Shown in pieces: positions 43,977 through 47,374 of a stretch of DNA of 47,374 nucleotides. Position 1 is the first letter of the stretch; each line of letters starts with the position of its first letter. The notes beneath the pieces are model-generated. The model ran no database searches and was not told where the DNA came from. It saw nothing but the letters and a program-made list of their open reading frames with translations. Position numbers and translations under genes: made by a program. This DNA is from Crocinitomicaceae bacterium (GTDB lineage Bacteria; Bacteroidota; Bacteroidia; Flavobacteriales_D; Crocinitomicaceae): assembly GCA_002709305.1 (NCBI GenBank), contig PAQM01000005.1, positions 1-47,374 of the forward strand. Reading direction: 5' to 3'.

Positions 43977-45005
43977 TTAGTTTAATTGTATTATTTTTTC
44001 TTTTGTTCCGTCGCTATAAATTAAAATAAGTGGAGTATTAGTTTTAAATTTTGTTTCTCTACCCATCATGTCGATTATCTTGACTAACTTTTTTGAATTA
44101 TTATTATCTGCTTGATTGATTTGACTTATTTGAGAACATTCTTTTCCATTGAGAAAGTCCCAAATTATTTGCGGAGAGTAGAAATCCATATTGATTGTTC
44201 CAACACCACCCCAGATGGTTAGTATACCTGGCCATTGATGTCCACCTCCGATTACTTTAATATGTTCTAATTCTGCATTATCACAGTTTAAATAGGTATG
44301 TCTTTCAGCATACGATAGATCTAGAATATTTATGTTAGGCATTTGATCTATATTAGGTATTTCATCACAGTTATAGAATGATTTCCAAGTCTGCATAAGC
44401 TCATCTACTGAGATTCCCGTTGAAGGTGAACCATTATAGCTTACAACTCCATCAAGTGTGCCGTGAATATGAAGAATATCTGTATTATTTTGGGGGTTAC
44501 AATTTTGGCTTACAGAATGACTCATTGTTCCAGCAACAGTTGCTGCCCCTGCATAACATTGTGTGGATTCACATAATATCTTGTAACACATAAACGCTCC
44601 ATTGGAAATCCCAGTTAGATATTGTTTTGTTGGGTCTGTATTTAAATTGTTTTGCATATATATCGATAATTCCTCAATAAAACCAAGATCATCTACTTGT
44701 GAATTAATTATATCCATATCTGCATTCCAAGAAGCATTAATTCCATCAGGATAACAAACAATAAAGTTATCTGATTCGGCTATAGAATTAAATCCTGTAA
44801 TATTCATCAGACCTGATCCTGTTTGTGTAACACCATGTAATACTATTAATAGAGGTAACGATTCTGACGGTGTCCAAGATGATGGTTTGTAATAGACAAA
44901 ATTACGTGTTAAGCCATTGTGAATGAAGCTATCATTAGTTTGGGCATTTAAAGTTAAACTGACTAATAATAATAAGATCGATATAATTTTTGTCGTTAAT
45001 TTCAT
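43977..45005 (-). CDS. Secreted PHB-depolymerase/LpqC-type esterase with T9SS-like tail
   Basis: A 342-aa exported alpha/beta-hydrolase. The start chosen is ATG 45003-45005 (MKLTTKIISILLLLVSLTLNA signal peptide); the frame extends to a GTG at 45050. Nucleophile TGISNGAF (Ser134), acid in HGTLDGVV (Asp185) and GGGHQWPG (His256) make the triad, with VLHGVTQTGSG as oxyanion region. Members act on polyhydroxyalkanoates or feruloyl/acetyl esters; the substrate is open. The last ~38 residues (KKLVKIIDMMGRET...YSDGTKEKIIQLN) match the tail of the LRR protein at 11-790. The stop is 7 bp from the convergent DUF2130 stop. Confidence 0.87.
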   Translation of the reverse strand: MKLTTKIISILLLLVSLTLNAQTNDSFIHNGLTRNFVYYKPSSWTPSESLPLLIVLHGVTQTGSGLMNITGFNSIAESDNFIVCYPDGINASWNADMDIINSQVDDLGFIEELSIYMQNNLNTDPTKQYLTGISNGAFMCYKILCESTQCYAGAATVAGTMSHSVSQNCNPQNNTDILHIHGTLDGVVSYNGSPSTGISVDELMQTWKSFYNCDEIPNIDQMPNINILDLSYAERHTYLNCDNAELEHIKVIGGGHQWPGILTIWGGVGTINMDFYSPQIIWDFLNGKECSQISQINQADNNNSKKLVKIIDMMGRETKFKTNTPLILIYSDGTKEKIIQLN

Positions 45006-45043
45006 CCGAGTAAATATAGTGATTCTATTTCTTAAGCCTACTA

Positions 45044-45075
45044 TTTGCACAATATCATTAAAAAAGCTAGTTTTG
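45044..45075 (+). promoter_or_regulatory. Promoter of the membrane pyrophosphatase (TTTG-N20-TAGTTTTG)
   Basis: TTTG at 45044-45047 is 20 bp before TAGTTTTG (45068-45075), which matches TAnnTTTG. The start would lie near 45082, 23 bp before the ATG at 45105. This supports the downstream ATG over the TTG at 45045. Confidence 0.65.
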
Positions 45076-45104
45076 CACCCTTAAATTATTTAAATAAAGA
45101 TATT

Positions 45105-47360
45105 ATGAAATCACTATTTATTTATATGCCAATTGTAGCAGCTATAATTGGATTGTTATATATGTTAATGAAAAAGTCTTGGGTAATGAAGCAAGACGCA
45201 GGAGATGGTAAAATGAAAGAGATCTCTGATTATATATATGAAGGTGCTTTAGCCTTTTTAAAAGCTGAGTATAAATTACTGTCTATTTTTGTTATTGCTG
45301 TAAGTATTGCTCTTGCTGCTGTTTCATATATTGTTCCAACGACCCATATTTTGATAGTTGTTGCATTTATTTTTGGTGCACTTTTTTCTGCTTTTGCAGG
45401 AAATATTGGGATGAAGATTGCAACAAAAACTAATGTAAGAACAACTCAAGCGGCTAGAACAAGTTTACCAAAGGCATTGAAGATATCTTTTGGAGGAGGA
45501 ACTGTGATGGGGTTAGGTGTTGCTGGTCTTGCTGTTTTAGGGCTTACTGGCTTCTTCATTATTTTTTATAGATATTTCATGAATGGTGAATGGACATCTG
45601 CTGAAGATATGACTATTGTTCTTGAGACTTTAGCTGGTTTTTCATTGGGTGCAGAATCAATTGCTTTATTTGCTAGAGTAGGTGGTGGTATTTATACTAA
45701 AGCTGCAGATGTTGGAGCTGACCTTGTAGGTAAAGTTGAAGCGGGTATACCTGAAGATGATCCTAGAAACCCTGCAACAATAGCTGATAACGTTGGTGAT
45801 AATGTTGGTGATGTTGCCGGAATGGGTGCTGACCTTTTTGGTTCGTATGTTGCAACTGTATTAGCTGCAATGGTACTAGGTAATTATGTGATTATTGATA
45901 ACGGTTTCTATGATAATGGATTTGGAGGAATAGGGCCTATTTTACTTCCTGTTGCAATAGCAGGTGTTGGTATTATTATCTCTATGATTGGAACAATGTT
46001 AGTTAGTATTAAAAGTAACGATGCTAAGGAAAAAGAAGTAATGGGAGCATTAAATATAGGTAACTGGGTTTCTATAGTTCTAGTAGCAATATTTAGTTAT
46101 ATTCTTATAATGTGGATGTTGCCAGAGTCTATGAATATGAATTTTTTCGGAGAAGGTTCTAAGGATATTTCTTCGCTTAGAATATTTGGTGCTGCTGTTA
46201 TCGGTTTGATAGTAGGTGGTGTTATATCATCAGTAACTGAATATTATACTGGATTAGGGAAAAAACCAATTTTAAAAATTGTTCAACAATCAAGTACAGG
46301 TGCTGGAACTAATATAATTGCTGGTTTGGCTACAGGAATGATTTCAACTTTCCCAACGGTACTTTTATTTGCAGGCGCAATTTGGGGTTCTTATGCTTTG
46401 GCTGGATTTTATGGAGTTGCGCTTTCTGCATCAGCTATGATGGCAACAACTGCAATGCAGTTAGCTATTGATGCTTTTGGTCCAATTGCTGATAATGCTG
46501 GTGGGATTGCTGAGATGAGTGAGCAAGACCCAATAGTTAGAGAAAGAACAGATATATTAGATTCAGTAGGTAATACAACTGCTGCAACAGGTAAGGGTTT
46601 TGCAATTGCTTCAGCTGCATTAACTTCTTTAGCCTTATTTGCTGCTTATGTTACATTTACAGGAATAGAGGGAATTAATATCTTTAAAGCACCTGTGTTA
46701 GCAATGTTATTTGTTGGTGGTATGGTGCCAGTTGTTTTTTCTGCATTAGCTATGAATGCAGTTGGAAGAGCCGCAATGGAAATGGTTCAAGAGGTTCGTC
46801 GTCAGTTTAAGGAAATTCCTGGTATAATGAAAGGAAAGGCTAAGCCAGAGTACGATAAGTGCGTTGATATTTCTACTAAAGCTTCTTTAAAACAAATGAT
46901 GTTACCAGGTATATTGACTATTGGATTGCCTTTAGTTATAGCATTTTTACCATTAGCATTTGGTATGCAAAAAGAAATTATTGCTGAGATGCTTGGAGGA
47001 TATATGGCTGGTGTTACTGTATCTGGAGTTCTTTGGGCTATTTTCCAAAATAACGCTGGTGGTGCATGGGATAATGCAAAAAAATCTTTTGAAGCTGGTG
47101 TTATGGTAGATGGAGAGATGACATATAAAGGTTCTGATGCTCATAAAGCAGCAGTTACTGGTGATACTGTAGGAGATCCATTTAAAGATACATCAGGACC
47201 TTCTATGAATATATTGATTAAGTTAACTTGTTTGATTGGTTTAGTTGTTGCTCCAATACTTGGAGGTCATACTAGCGAAGATCATTCCACAACAAATAAT
47301 ATAGAAAAATCTATATCTATTGATTTGGATGATGAAATAAATCCATTAGAAGAAGTATAA
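45105..47360 (+). CDS. hppA: Membrane-bound ion-translocating pyrophosphatase (K+-dependent type)
   Basis: A 751-aa integral membrane enzyme that couples PPi hydrolysis to cation pumping. Catalytic signature: [20 protein letters not shown], then [21 protein letters not shown] second acidic loop is [15 protein letters not shown], and a third contains [15 protein letters not shown]. The K+-site position reads [10 protein letters not shown], with Ala (A493) where K+-independent enzymes have Lys. The semi-conserved gate Glu is missing from DLFGSYVA in helix 6, but a Glu (E184) is present in helix 5 (GAESIALF). From memory, this is the K+-dependent H+-pumping subgroup. The C-terminus carries an extra acidic tail of about 30 residues (from GGHTSEDHS). 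Confidence 0.95.
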   Translation: MKSLFIYMPIVAAIIGLLYMLMKKSWVMKQDAGDGKMKEISDYIYEGALAFLKAEYKLLSIFVIAVSIALAAVSYIVPTTHILIVVAFIFGALFSAFAGNIGMKIATKTNVRTTQAARTSLPKALKISFGGGTVMGLGVAGLAVLGLTGFFIIFYRYFMNGEWTSAEDMTIVLETLAGFSLGAESIALFARVGGGIYTKAADVGADLVGKVEAGIPEDDPRNPATIADNVGDNVGDVAGMGADLFGSYVATVLAAMVLGNYVIIDNGFYDNGFGGIGPILLPVAIAGVGIIISMIGTMLVSIKSNDAKEKEVMGALNIGNWVSIVLVAIFSYILIMWMLPESMNMNFFGEGSKDISSLRIFGAAVIGLIVGGVISSVTEYYTGLGKKPILKIVQQSSTGAGTNIIAGLATGMISTFPTVLLFAGAIWGSYALAGFYGVALSASAMMATTAMQLAIDAFGPIADNAGGIAEMSEQDPIVRERTDILDSVGNTTAATGKGFAIASAALTSLALFAAYVTFTGIEGINIFKAPVLAMLFVGGMVPVVFSALAMNAVGRAAMEMVQEVRRQFKEIPGIMKGKAKPEYDKCVDISTKASLKQMMLPGILTIGLPLVIAFLPLAFGMQKEIIAEMLGGYMAGVTVSGVLWAIFQNNAGGAWDNAKKSFEAGVMVDGEMTYKGSDAHKAAVTGDTVGDPFKDTSGPSMNILIKLTCLIGLVVAPILGGHTSEDHSTTNNIEKSISIDLDDEINPLEEV

Positions 47361-47374
47361 TTTTAAACTTATTA

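Noticed and set aside
1-47374. CRISPR arrays or insertion sequences
   Set aside because: No regularly spaced identical repeats with unique spacers and no terminal inverted repeats with a transposase were seen. The only tandem repeats are coding (LRR and Cys module).

Overview
The window looks like a chromosomal piece of a marine or aquatic Bacteroidota, probably order Flavobacteriales (Cryomorphaceae/Crocinitomicaceae-like). The reasons are very AT-rich DNA (backbone lines sampled by eye are about 28-32% G+C), promoters of the Bacteroidota TAnnTTTG type, secreted proteins ending in type IX secretion (T9SS) sorting tails, and many proteins typical of the phylum (DUF1599, BT_3928-like, DUF2911, DUF3817, DUF5522). 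The species cannot be named from sequence reading alone.

Layout. 1-7.4 kb: a secreted leucine-rich-repeat protein (minus), tatA, a DEAD-box RNA helicase, a tight TPR / phosphosulfolactate synthase (comA) / WD40 operon, and a GAF-histidine kinase ending at a bidirectional terminator. 7.4-13.4 kb (minus): two related Cys-rich lipoproteins, tRNA-Leu(GAG), a T9SS-exported two-jelly-roll protein, and an operon uvrB - DUF3817 - phosphosulfolactate phosphatase (comB) - a small F/W-repeat secreted protein. 13.4-18.9 kb: Ca/Na antiporter, cystathionine beta-synthase-like enzyme, BtuF-like protein, PlsC-like acyltransferase, DUF5522, ACC-deaminase-like PLP enzyme, folP. 18.9-32.9 kb: a long plus-strand run DUF1599 - BT_3928-like - tpiA - prmA - two very large envelope proteins (1538 and 1707 aa) - clpS.

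33.0-43.9 kb is an accessory region that begins exactly at the 3' end of tRNA-Arg(ACG). The tRNA 3' end plus its terminator recurs at about 36.71-36.78 kb, and a related copy lies at about 42.08-42.15 kb. The repeats bracket two blocks. Block 1 holds a 1071-aa NUDIX - phospholipase D-like nuclease - SF2 helicase - DUF3427 fusion and a decayed fragment resembling the C-terminus of DUF2779 nucleases. Block 2 has visibly higher G+C and carries a sodium:solute symporter, a 39-aa membrane protein linked to it by overlapping start/stop codons, an 822-aa PIG-L deacetylase, and a DUF2911 protein. Past the third repeat lie a HEPN-like remnant with an internal stop and a DUF2130 protein. No integrase or transposase is visible. 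I read this as a tRNA integration hotspot with stacked, partly decayed defence-type and catabolic cargo; this is the best candidate for something undescribed.

43.9-47.4 kb returns to backbone: a secreted PHB-depolymerase-like esterase whose C-terminal tail matches that of the first gene in the window, and a membrane pyrophosphatase.

Functional links: comA and comB are two consecutive steps from phosphoenolpyruvate and sulfite to sulfolactate. The symporter, 39-aa protein and PIG-L enzyme look like a single uptake/deacetylation operon. The 1707-aa protein has the TPR-PD40-CRD layout of the T9SS protein PorE but ends in SPOR repeats instead of OmpA.
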